Shown here piece by piece: positions 35,901 through 47,900 of a stretch of 64,000 bases of DNA. The DNA is from Platanthera guangdongensis (lineage: Eukaryota > Streptophyta > Magnoliopsida > Asparagales > Orchidaceae). Location: the NCBI GenBank assembly GCA_039583875.1, contig CM077163.1:232058646-232122645 (forward strand), in the 5' to 3' direction. Each line of letters begins with the position of its first letter. The stretch's first letter is position 1. A program made the position numbers and the translations under genes. The notes beneath the pieces were generated by a model. It was not told the DNA's origin, made no database searches, and saw nothing but the letters and a program-made list of their open reading frames with translations.

Positions 35901-38900
35901 TAAAAACTCGCTTGCAAACCGTCAGCAATTTTCTATGACTGTTTGCGCGATCGACTCGCTCACGAGCAAGGACGGTTTGCTCAGACCGGTTTACGAGCGA
36001 CTCGAGTGACCCGCAACAGGCATGATCAAGCCTTTTCAAGATAAAAAACCACCGTATGAATAGATTTTTGTTCTTATGTATTTTTCTATTATGTAATTAA
36101 CTTAATTTGTGCATTGCATAGATCCTGACATACGAAAATGAACAAGTCCTCAAATGCCCAATTCTTTTACGCCTTTCTCTTGTTACCTATCTCATATTCT
36201 TTGTTTGGGACGGTTGTGGCGGCAGAAAAAAACGGTGGTGGGAAATCAATAGTAGGATTAGAGCTGTCAAAAAAAGCAATGATAGGAAAAGTAGTAAAAA
36301 TGCACAAAGCTCATTTTAGTTTTTGTGAAAGTTGGAGAGCACCGCTTTCCAAAAAGTCTAGAAAAAACGCATTTTTGGCAGAAGCATTTTTCCCACCACT
36401 GGGAAACAAAAAACCTCTAAAGCAACAGTGGCAGTGGGAATAGAACTTTTCCCATCACCACCATCGTCCCAAACCAATCCATAGTTTCATTGTGTAACAT
36501 ATGAGTTATTTATTAATCAACAACCATAAATATTCCCTTTGTTATGATGGTGTCATAATATTACTTTTGAGTGCTGGGCGGGAGCTTGTCCCTCGAGTTT
36601 TGTATTTGTTACTTTCTTGCAATGCAATTTCAACGCCCGTGTTCATAAGTCTTGGTTCGGTGTAATTAGTAAGCAACAATTGGTCCGACTTGCTGTCATC
36701 TGGCCGCGATTTCCGCCGTCGAAATTTCCCTAACGCTCCCTTCGACATTCGATTGGAAAACATCCTCTACGACCATGTTCTCCATCGCCGCATCCGTTCA
36801 CGAAAGCCTCAGTCGGCAAAATGCTCTGCTCACAAACTTCCGCTCCATAACACAACGTCTCATGGCCAAATTTGATCAACTCGATGGGCTTGATCGCATT
36901 TCTGCGGCGGTACATACCATTAGTTTGCTTCCCTCACTGTCATCGAACACCAGTTTCTTCATCATCCCAAGCGCTCGAGATCTGGGCTTCTCCCCAGTCG
37001 CAGTGAGTGACACGCCGCCACAACCTCCAATGTAGGAATCCCACATCCAGGTCATCGCCAGCATACTCGCATCCTCGGGCGACCAGCATGCCACCGCTAG
37101 TCGGTTCTATTGCTCTATTGTTGTACGACCCTTTGTGCAGGGATCCTCCGCCACTGCTTTCGAGAGGAATGGACACACACTACTACTATCTAAATATACT
37201 ACTAAGTGACGGGGATTGCCATCCAGAGGACGTGCAAGTTTATACGCACCATAGGTACTGATTAGAGTTGCATTTTAATGATCTGGACTACACCCACATC
37301 TGGCTTGCTCCCCTTTATATATATGTGTGTGTGTATTAGGGATGTTTGGAGGCTCATCCAAGTTTACGAGAGCTCTCTTCTTCGTGCATAGATCTCAGCG
37401 TTGAAGCTGACACTTACCCTTGGTGTCGACACCTAGGACTTGACTCTCCCGCCTCCTTTTGGGTGTTCTGCTCCTCCCCAGCCCAAACTGAGTCGTTCCT
37501 CCTCTTCCCGTACCAGCACACCACCCCCATCACCTCCCCACTTCAGATCTAAGCATCCACATCACCTTCCCACTCCAAAACGCCACTAGTAACTTCAGTT
37601 CTGCACCTCTCCAACCTTCCCCAGCCCAGAAACGAGCTTTTCCTCCTCTCCCCGTCCCAGCACACCGCCCCCATCATGTCCTCATGGCAGATCCACACCT
37701 TCCCGCCTCTCACCGTTGCAGATCCTAGCCTCCCAGGCCCTCCCCACTTCAAAATCCCGCCATCCAGCATCTCCCAGTTGTAGAATTCCACCATCCAGAA
37801 CCTTCCCATTGCAAAATCCTGTCTTTCAGCTCTTTCCCTCGTCAAATCACAAACCCCCAGCCCCTTCCCATTACTAGCCCTACTTCCCGCTCATATTTGT
37901 CACATTCAGCACCCCCACAAGTAATTTCCAGCCCACACTCCCTCCTTCTCCATCCTACGGCCACCAAAAGCCTCTTCGCACCAACCGACCACTTCAAAAC
38001 AGCCCTAATACTCGTAACTCTTGTAGTTTTGGTTGTGTTGTTCCTTTATAGTGCACATTAGATGCTTGTATTGTTTAGTGGAGATTAATCTATAATTGTT
38101 TGTTTTCCCAAGTTAATCAATATAGCTTGTGGAATTTATTTGTTTGGTATTCTGACTTGTATACTCCAATCGGAGGAATTACACTCGCTTGTATTCACTA
38201 TAATTGCTAGCTGTTGAATATTTGCTAAACATTTATTGTTCATTGCTGAAATGTGTTATGCCCTCACATCCGCTTGGGTTCTCGGGGCATAAATACTCGC
38301 GGCGGGTCAAGGAGCGCGCGCAAGACAACGGGACTGAACCATCCGGTTCAGCCCCCATTCATTAAATCGGCCAGAAGGGGGCTGAACCACTCCGGTTCAG
38401 CGCCACTTGGGGGGGGGGGGGGGGGCGGCCGGCCCCCTCCTTTCCCCGGGTATTTATAGCCCGGGGCTGCTTTGGGGAGGGATTATTGAAGATCTATCAG
38501 GTTTCTTTCTTCTCTCTTCCTCAACCCTAACCCTAGTTCTCTCTCTCTCTAGAATCTTCATCTCTCCTCTTTTTCTCTTGCTAGTTCATATCATTTGGTA
38601 TCAGAGCATCCTTCCTGCGGCCATGGTGACACGTTCGGAGGCGGAGACCGCACGACTGACTACCCTAGAGGAGAACTACGTGGGGTTGGCGGAATCGGTG
38701 ACGGCCATGGAAGGCCGCTTGAACACGTCCACAAAAAACATGGAGGAACGCATGGATGGGCGTATGGAGGAGATCAAGGCGTTGTTGATGCAATCGTTGA
38801 AGGGCAAGGCGGTTCAAGGAAGTGATTCAGAAGCCGAGGCACCACAAAATGTCCGATCTACGGGCAACGGAGGAAGCGCGGGGTCGGGACACTTCGGTCC

Positions 38901-41900
38901 CGACGGAATCGGGACCGATCCGGGCCGCACGGAACCAGCGGGCACCGGATCGGCCCCCGCCTGGATGGGAGCACCGCACGCCTACCACGGCTGGTCAACC
39001 GTGGCCGACGGGACCGGCGGAAGCCGGCCAGGGGGCGCCTACGCCGCACGCCAGCCTGCGGCCTGGGCCGGCCAGCCAACGCCACATCCGGGCGTGCCGA
39101 CCGGAAACGGGGCAGGCGGTCCGTCCGCCGCCCAGGAAAGGGCCGGGGCCGACCTATGGAGAAACCGGGAGGCACCAGCGGCTCCCTTGCAACCACCGGG
39201 GGCTGTTGACGCCAATTTCGGAGGGAGAACGGGCCTTCTACCGACGCCGCAGCACATGGGAGGTCCAATGAGGTTTGGAAATGGCGAGACATGGGCCGAG
39301 CAGCCACGCCGTCAGGGATTTCACGGTGGGGGACAACAATGGGGCGGCGGCCAAGGGGGAGCTAATTTCCACGACCCATTCGGCCGACCACAGCATGGAC
39401 CAGAGTTCAACGGGAGACATGGAGATATGCAACAACGGCCCTACATGCCCCCGAAGAGAACTCGCATGAATTTCCCGAAATTCCGCGGCGGGGATGCCTT
39501 GGAATGGGTGCAAAAGGCGGAGTTATTTTTCACTTATCAGGAGATACCGAATGATCAGTGGGTGCAGCTGGCTTCTTTCCATCTGGAGGAAGATGCATAT
39601 CAGTGGGCTCAGTGGTTCATACGGGCCTACGGGTACGCAACATGGTCGAATTTTGTGGAAGGGTTCGTGGCTCGTTTCGGACCGTTGGAGTACGAGGATG
39701 TGGAGGCTACGCTACAGAAACTCCGTCAGAAGGGCACAGTGATGGAGTACCGAGCGGATTTCGAGAAGCTCGCAAACCGGGTTAATTGGGAGGAGAAGAC
39801 GCTCCTCAGTTGTTTCATATCCGGCCTGCGGGACCATTTGAGGGATGAGGTCCACGCGTATATGCCCCGCAGTCTAAGCCATGCTATCAGTCTGGCCCGC
39901 ATCCAGGAGGAGCGCTTCAACCGCCAAAGAACTCGAGCTCCACCAAGGGCTCCACCCGCACCTGCAACGGGCCGAAGGGAGCAGGCACCGGCGGCACGAC
40001 CGACGGTGACACGACTTACGCGGCCTGAGCTGCAGGTCAGGAAGGAGAAAAGATTGTGTTTCAACTGCGATGAGAAATACGCACCGGGGCATCGATGCCA
40101 GAAGGTGCAGGTCTTCATGCTGCGGGAGGAGGACGAGGAGGAGGACGAGGAGGAGGACCACCCGAGCCTCGAGGCAGAGGAGGAGTTGGATCTGGCTGAG
40201 TTTGGTGTTTCGATTCAGGCTATGGAGGGGTGTGTGGCACCCACCACCATGCGGATCAAGGGCAGGATTGACAAGGAACGGGTCACCATTCTCATTGATA
40301 GTGGGAGTACCCACAACTTCATCAACCCTGAGGTGGCATTGAAGACAGGACACCCAGTTGACAGGAACGCGGCGTTCCAGGTGATGGTCGCGGATGGCAG
40401 CAAACTGCGGTGCGAAGGGGCACTGAGGGGCGTGGAGATACAACTTACAGGTTATGTGTGCCGCACCGACGTCTACCTCCTTCCGATTAAAGGGTCTGAT
40501 ATGGTGCTGGGGGTACAGTGGCTCCGCCAACTGAGGTGGGTGACCACGGACTGGGACCGCATGACACTGGAGTTCACGCAGCAGAGGACGGATTACTGTT
40601 TGCATGGTATCCGATCCTCCCCTCTCAAGGAGATCTCCCTGCGGAGCCTGCAGAGATTGGAGGAGCAGGGTAGTATGATGGCCGTGATACTCGGGATGAC
40701 GGCGGAGGGGGCCGACACGCAGAGGGCGCCGGACCCGATACAGTTTCTTTTAGCTCAGTATGAGGACGTCTTTCAGGAGCCGCACACTCTGCCTCCCTCG
40801 CGTTTCCGGGATCATCAGATACAGTTAAAGACAGGGACGGACCCTACCAATATACGTCCCTACCGCTACCCGTACGTGCAGAAGGCAGAGATCGAACGTA
40901 GCGTCCGGGAGATGCTAGTGACGGGCATTATTCGGCCCAGCACCAGCGCGTTCTCTTCTCCGATCATCTTGGTCAAGAAGAAGGACGGCTCCTGGCGCTT
41001 CTGCGTCGATTACCGGGGGCTGAATAGCTCCACCATCAAGGACAAGTTTCCCATTCCTATGATTGAGGAGTTGCTGGATGAGCTGCATGGAGCGAGTTTG
41101 TTCACCAAACTGGACCTCCGGTCCGGTTATCATCAAATTCGGATGAAGGAGGAGGATGTCCACAAGACGGCGTTCCGGACCCACGACGGTCACTACGAGT
41201 TCTTGGTGATGCCGTTTGGGTTGGCCAACGCTCCCTCCACCTTCCAGGCTGTTATGAACGAGATCTTTCGCCCACTTCTTCGCCGGTATGTCCTGGTATT
41301 TTTTGATGATATACTAATTTATAGCAGGACTTGAGACGACCATTTGGAGCACGTGCGACATGTCCTTACTATACTGCGGGAAAACCAGTTATTCGCCAAA
41401 AAGTCCAAGTGCTCCTTCGGCCAGAGTCAGGTCGAGTACCTGGGGCACCTCGTGTCCGCCCGTGGGGTCCAGGCAGACCCACAAAAGATTGAGAGTATGG
41501 TGTCGTGGCCCCAGCCCCCGACGGTTCGAGCCTTGCGTGGCTTCCTCGGGCTGACGGGGTACTCCCGTCGTTTTGTCAAGGACTACGACAAGATTGCTCG
41601 ACCTCTGACACAGTTGCTGCAGAAGGATGCGTTCCAGTGGAGCATTGAGGCGGACGAGGCCTTCCGGGCCTTAAAGCAGGCCATGACCACTACACCGGTG
41701 TTGGCGCTGCCGGATTTTAGCAAGGAATTTGTGGTGGAGACTGATGCTTCGGGCGTCGGCCTCGGGGCAGTCTTGATGCAGGAGGGCCGCCCGCTTGCTT
41801 ATTTCAGCAAGGCTTTGGCCCCACGGACGTTGAGGCTTTCAACGTACGAGAAAGAGATGTTGGCTATTATACATGCAGTCGAGATGTGGCGACCCTATCT

Positions 41901-44900
41901 CTTGGGCCAGCACTTCCAGGTCCGTACGGATCACCAGAGTTTGAAGCACTTCCTAGAGCAGCGCTTGGCGTCTCCACTGCAGCAGAAGTGGTTGACCAAG
42001 CTGATGGGGTACGATTACGAGATTGTGTACAAGCAGGGCAGAGAAAATGTGGTCGCCGACGCTCTCTCCCGCCTACCTGAGAGCTCTCTCTCTCATGTAT
42101 CGGGACCGGTGGTTACCACATTAGACGAGATGCAGGCAACGGTACTCCAGGACCCCGAGTTACGCACCATTATCGAGACACTACAGCAGGGTCAAGCTAC
42201 GGAGCCGGGTTACCATCTTCAGGGTCAGCGGCTGTACTTTCAAGGCAGAGTGGTCATTCCATCCGCGTCGCCATGGCGGACGGCGATGATGCAGGAGTTT
42301 CACGCATCACCCACAGGCGGCCATGCAGGGATTCTACGAACGCTTCAGCGGCTCCGAGCAAATGTATTCTGGAAGGGGATGCGTTGCGATGTCCAACAAT
42401 TTGTGCGGGAGCGTGACATTTGTCAGCGGCAGAAGTATGAGACTACATCACCTGCGGGGCTTCTTACACCGCTCGAGATCCCGAACCAGGTCTGGGACAC
42501 CATTTCCATGGATTTCATTGACGGATTGCCCAAGTCCCAAGGCAAGTCCGTCATACTGGTGGTGGTAGACAAGCTTTCCAAGTATGGTCATTTCCTTCCG
42601 TTGAGCCATCCGTACACGGGGGAGACAGTCGCAGAGTTATTTGCGCGAGAGATTGTGCGCCTCCATGGCCTCCCACGCTCCATCATTTCCGACAGGGACC
42701 CGGTCTTTATCAGCAGTTTTTGGCGGGAGCTTTTTCGACTCCAGGGCACGACACTGCGCATGAGCACCGCCCACCATCCCCAGACGGACGGACAGACTGA
42801 GGTCCTCAACAGGGGGGTGGAGACCTATTTACGGTGTTTTGTGATGGACGAGCCGCGTACGTGGACGCGTTGGTTGCATTGGGCGGAGTACTGTTACAAT
42901 ACGTCATTCCACACAGCCAGCAAGCTCACCCCCTTCGAGGTGGTCTACGACCGCCCTCCTCCTACTTTGAGTTCTTATGAACCCTCCAGCACCGCTCTTC
43001 CAGCTGTGGAACGGACACTTCAGGACAGAGATCGCACTTTAGCTTTGCTCCGGGACAACCTGCGGGTCGCGCAGGACCGCATGAAAGCACAGACAGACAA
43101 GCACCGGACAGAGCGCGAGTTTGCCGTGGGCGATGAAGTTTTCCTCAAGCTCCAACCTTACCGCCAGCTGTCAGTCTCTCGGCGGACGAATCAGAAACTC
43201 GCCCCACGTTACTACGGGCCATTCCGCATTCTTCGTCGCGTGGGCCCCGTGGCCTACACCTTGGATCTCCCCGCGGGGTCTCGCATCCACCCGACATTCC
43301 ATGTATCTGTTTTGAAGAGAAAGCTTGGGACTTCCGTTCAGGCCAGCCCTTCACTTCCCGAGGCGACCAGCATGGGTGAGTTGCGTCCGTCACCGGAGGC
43401 CATTTTGCTAACCAAATGGAAGAAGTCAGGAACAGAATATCGGCCGACGGTGCTCGTCAAATGGAAGCAGATGGACACAGTGCATAACTCATGGGTTGAC
43501 TTGTTGGACTTCCGCGAGCGGTTTCCGGACTTCCACCTTGAGGACAAGCTGGTGCTTGATGGGGAGGGGAATGTTATGCCCCCACATCCGCTTGGGTTCT
43601 CGGGGCATAAATACTCGCGGCGGGTCAAGGAGCGCGCGCAAGACAACGGGGCTGAACCATCCGGTTCAGCCCCCATTCATTAAATCGGCCAGAAGGGGGT
43701 TGAACCACTCCGGTTCAGCCCCACTTGGGGGGGGGGGGGGCGGCCCCCTCCTTTCCCCGGGTATTTATAGCCCGGGGCTGCTTTGGGGAGGGATTATTGA
43801 AGATCTATCAGGTTTCTTTCTTCTCTCTTCCTCAACCCTAACCCTAGTTCTCTCTTTCTCTCTAGAATCTCCATCTCTCCTCTTTTTCTCTTGCTAGTTC
43901 ATATCAAAATGCTAATCTACCAAAATTTGCATGCATTTAATTTCAGTCCACCCACACATTGATCACTTAGTCCGCCCTGCACGTCCCACCATTAGGCAAT
44001 GTGTCCTTAGGTGTCCGAGTACACTCACCAAGCCTACCCTACCTCATTAAGCATATTAGTTATGATATGCTAAAAAAATAACTAATCATTATTAACTTCT
44101 AGCTATTTTATGCTCAATTGCATTACACTGGCTTGCAACAAGCTAAATAAATGGTAATGGATCGGATACAGCCATAAGAAATACCTAGACCTACATATGA
44201 AAAATATTGTAAATATAACATCAAATTATACTAAAGGAAATAGGTCTCCCTACAAACTACAAATAAAGTTGAGGAGAATCGTATTATTCCAATAATACTT
44301 AGGGAAAAAGGATATGAGAGGAAAAGCATAAAAATAAAAATCACAAAATTACACAAATACCCCCCCCCCCCCCCCCCCCCCCCACACACACACCCTCAAG
44401 TTGGGCGTGTGATGTCAACCATGCCCAACTTGCCAATAATCTTTCCACAGACACCAGTGCACAAACCCTTAGTGACAATGCTGGACAACTGTTGTTCGGA
44501 TGAAACAAAGTGGGTAACCACAATGCCTCTTACAATGTTTCCTTTGATGAAGTGTTCGTCGATCTCCATGTTGTTTAGTACAATCATGTTGCACTGAATT
44601 ATGAGCAATACTGATCGCCGCCTTGTTATCACAGTACAGTCTGATAGACTCCTCTCCTTTAAGACCAAGGTCTTTCACAAAAGTTCGGGTCCATAGCGCT
44701 TCACATATCCCGTAAATCATAGCCCGAAACTCTGCCTCTACACTGGATCTAGCAGCGACATGCTGTTTTTTGCTTCTCCAGGTAACCAAATTTCCACCCA
44801 CCATCGTGCAGTGACCTGAGGTGAACCGACGATCATCAATCGATCCAACCCAATCTGCATCAGTGTAAAAATCAATAGCCAGATTATCATTTGGTGAGAA

Positions 44901-47900
44901 TAGAATGTCCTTCCCTGGTGAGGATTTGAGGTATCTAAGGATACGATGATCAACATCTAGATGACGAATTTTCAGAGAATGCATATATTGGTGGACTACT
45001 CCAACCACATAAGAGATATCAGGGCGAGTATGAGACAAGTACATCAATTTTCCCACAAGTCTCTGAAAGCTGGGAATGCCTTTAATAGTTTCACCATCAT
45101 CTCTTCCAAGTCGGCAGTTAGCTTCAATTGGGGTGTCAGCAGGTCTACACCCACTCATTCCTAAAGCTTTAAGGAGATCAAGATTGTATATTCTCTGCGA
45201 TATAAAGATACCATGTTTGGACCTTACAACTTCAATGCCCAAGAAGTACTTAAGGCTTCTTAAGTCTTTTACTTCAAATTCTTTCATCGACCTCTCTTTT
45301 AGAGTATGAATCTCATCCTGATCATCGTTTGTTATGATGATGTCATCCACATAAATTATTAGAGCTATTAACTTTTCATCCCTGTGTTTGATGAAGAGAG
45401 TATGATCAACATTGCTCTGGGGGTATCCAAAGCAAGTCATGGCCTTGTGGAATATCCCAAACCACGCTCTAGGAGATTGTTTCAATCCATACAAGGTCTT
45501 TTTCAGCTTGCACACATTCCCTTCCGATCCTTTAGGTGAAAGACCAGGAGGAAGAGCCATGTATACTTCCTCTTCTAGATCCTCATGAAGGAACGCATTT
45601 TTGACATCGAGTTGACTAAGATTACATCCCTTACAGGTAGCACAAGATATGAGAAATTGGAATTCATCTTTGCAATCAGAGCAAAGGTCTCTTGATAGTC
45701 AATCCCTGCAGTATGCATGTACCCTCTTGCAACCAACCTTGCCTTGTATCTCTCCACAACACCCAGAGTGTTCTGTTTGACGGAAAACACCCATTTACTT
45801 CCAACGATAGTCTTCCCTTTAGGCAGATGTACCAGGTCTCATGTGTGGTTCTTGTACAGAGCATGCATTCTTCAAGCATAGCTGTCTTCCGCTTGTCGTC
45901 AGAGAGAGCTTCCTGGCACGAAGTAGGAATAGAAACTGCAGACAAAGAAGATAGAAAGGCACTATGGGAAGTCGTTAGAGAGGAATAAGAGACAAACTGA
46001 GATAAAAGATGTTGTGTGGAGGTACCTTCCCTTAGAGCATTGGACCCAGACAACGGGTTAGATGTCGGCTCCAGAATTATGTGAGGGGATCGTGTGTTTG
46101 TTCCCTTAGAACAACAAGAATACACCTGCAAAGGAGGGACCTGAGATCGTGTCACATGAGCAACAGGAGTTGGCACGGGGGCAACGGGAGAGGATGTCGA
46201 GTGGAATTGATCCAAAGGAGGAACGGGCAACATAGTAGAGGGAGAATCACCGGGCGTGAATAAACTCACTTCCATCAGAAGAGAGTTCTCCCCCTAAAGT
46301 GAGGACCCATAATAGCTCTCAGATTCACGAAATATGACATCCATGGACACAAAAAGGTCAAAACATTTATAACCCTTTTGAGTAGGGGAATAGCCGATGA
46401 AGACACACTTGTGAGCACGAGCATCAAGTTTGGTTTTCTAATGGATATGGACAAAGTACACACACCTAAACACACGAGGTGGTAAATTTGTTGGAGGGAC
46501 ACCAAGAGTGGTAAGGGGAGTGTTATACCCTAGAACACGCGAGGGCATAAAGTTAATAGGTAGGCAGCGGTGAGGGTAGCATCCCAATAATACCTAGGAA
46601 GGTGCATGTGAAAAAGAAGGCACCAGGCAACCTCCAAGAGACGACGATTCTTGCGTTCGGTCACCCTATTTTGGGACGATGAGTAAACATAGGAAGTCTG
46701 GTGGACAATGCCTCGAGTTGCAAGATAGTGTTTGAAGGTGGAGTCAATGTACTCACGACCATTGGATAGTGGTGTCAAACTGGACAGAGATCATGTTGTG
46801 AAACCGTTGATATAAAGAGAAGACTTCACTTTTGGCTTTCATTAAGTATACTCAGGTAGTCCGGGAAAAACAGTCGATGAAAGTAACAAACCAAAAACAC
46901 CCAAAAATAGAAGCAATGGGGCATGACCCCCAAACATCATTATGTATAATAGTAAATGGTGCAGAACTAGGAGAGGAAACATGATCAAAAGACACATGAT
47001 GATGTTTTCCAAGTTCACAAACATCACAATGAAAATTATCAACTAATACAGGTGGCAAAGTAGGAAATAAATGTTTCATAGACAAGATAGAACTATAGAA
47101 GGATATCCAATGCGACAAAGTCAGGACTCCAAAGTAATCGACTGAGTAACATGAAGGGTCGCGGGAGGAGGAGGGTGGTAGGAGTCAAGCACGTAGAGCC
47201 CATCCAGCAGTTTATCAGAGAAAATCGCCGTTCCCGTCTTCAAGTCCTGAAAAACACAAGAGGAAGGGAAGAAGACCACAAAACAATTCATAGAATTGGT
47301 TAGATAACTAATGGAGAGAAGATTGCGAGAAATACTTTGGTACACGAAGCACAAAGGAGAGGGTGAGAGAGCAGGAGATGGATCCTTTCCCGACAATCAG
47401 AGAGAAGGATCCATCAGTAATGGTCACCTTGTCCCTACCAGACAAGGGAAGGTAAGAAACAAAACCTGTGGCAGAGTCGGTCATATGGTATGTGGCTCCT
47501 GAATAAATAATCCAGTGAGTAGACGGATGAGAAGACCCAACATGAGCACTAGAGAATCCCAAGTGTGCATAAGAGGAAGAAGCAGGGGGCTCAACAGACT
47601 GACCCTGCATCAATCTACGAAACACATGAATTTCATCAGCAGATAGAGCCACAAGAGCAAGAGCGTTGGAGGAAGGCAAGGGCTCTGTCGAGGCATCCGA
47701 AAGACGAGCAGATCGAGACTGAGCAGCGCGTTCTTGGGAGCGACCATAACCACGACTTCCGCGTGGTGAAGAACCACCCCGTGGTGTAGGGAAACCATGA
47801 AGACGGAAGCACGTGTCCCGGGTATGACAAGACTTCCAACAGTAATCATATAGCAACTGATCCTTGTCAGTGGACTTGGACCTGGGATCACGAGAAGCCC

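Larger units (their letters stand above)
31401..36022. mobile_element. Element B: long-terminal-inverted-repeat element in a KEULE intron
   Basis: The left end reads TGCCTGTTACGAGTCACTCG; the reverse of the right end reads TGCCTGTTGCGGGTCACTCG. The match continues inward for roughly 0.9 kb on each side: GCGCAAACAGTCATAGA, CGAGGGTGACA(G/A)GCC-like, repeated GATCTTCGA motifs, CTCTGGAGCTCT, and the CCCCAT-ATGGGG blocks. The right arm carries TCTATAAAAGGGCCC (35252), an outward TATA box. The middle holds CpG-rich blocks (32450-32640, 34740-35090) and a copia patch. No transposase is seen. Element A shares both arms and core. A Mutator-like or foldback class is possible; no target duplication is evident. 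Confidence 0.75.
38254..43906 (+). mobile_element. Ty3/gypsy chromovirus-type retrotransposon, young, in a KEULE intron
   Basis: LTRs are 38254..38593 and 43572..43906. They differ by only about six substitutions plus changes in a G-run and a four-base indel. AAATG flanks both sides (38249-38253, 43907-43911). The primer site TGGTATCAGAGC is at 38596-38607. One gag-pol frame fills the interior and runs into the 3' LTR. It faces against the KEULE gene. The low LTR divergence makes it the most recent large insertion in the window. Confidence 0.96.

Noticed and set aside
36138..36443. Frame starting with a signal-peptide-like hydrophobic stretch
   Set aside because: Most of it lies in a MITE-like element; no family likeness.
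39874..40605. Long antisense frame of 243 codons
   Set aside because: Shadow of the gypsy gag-pol frame on the other strand.
38254..43906. Endogenous pararetrovirus
   Set aside because: Integrase, chromodomain-like tail, LTRs and target duplication identify a Ty3/gypsy element; no movement or coat protein.
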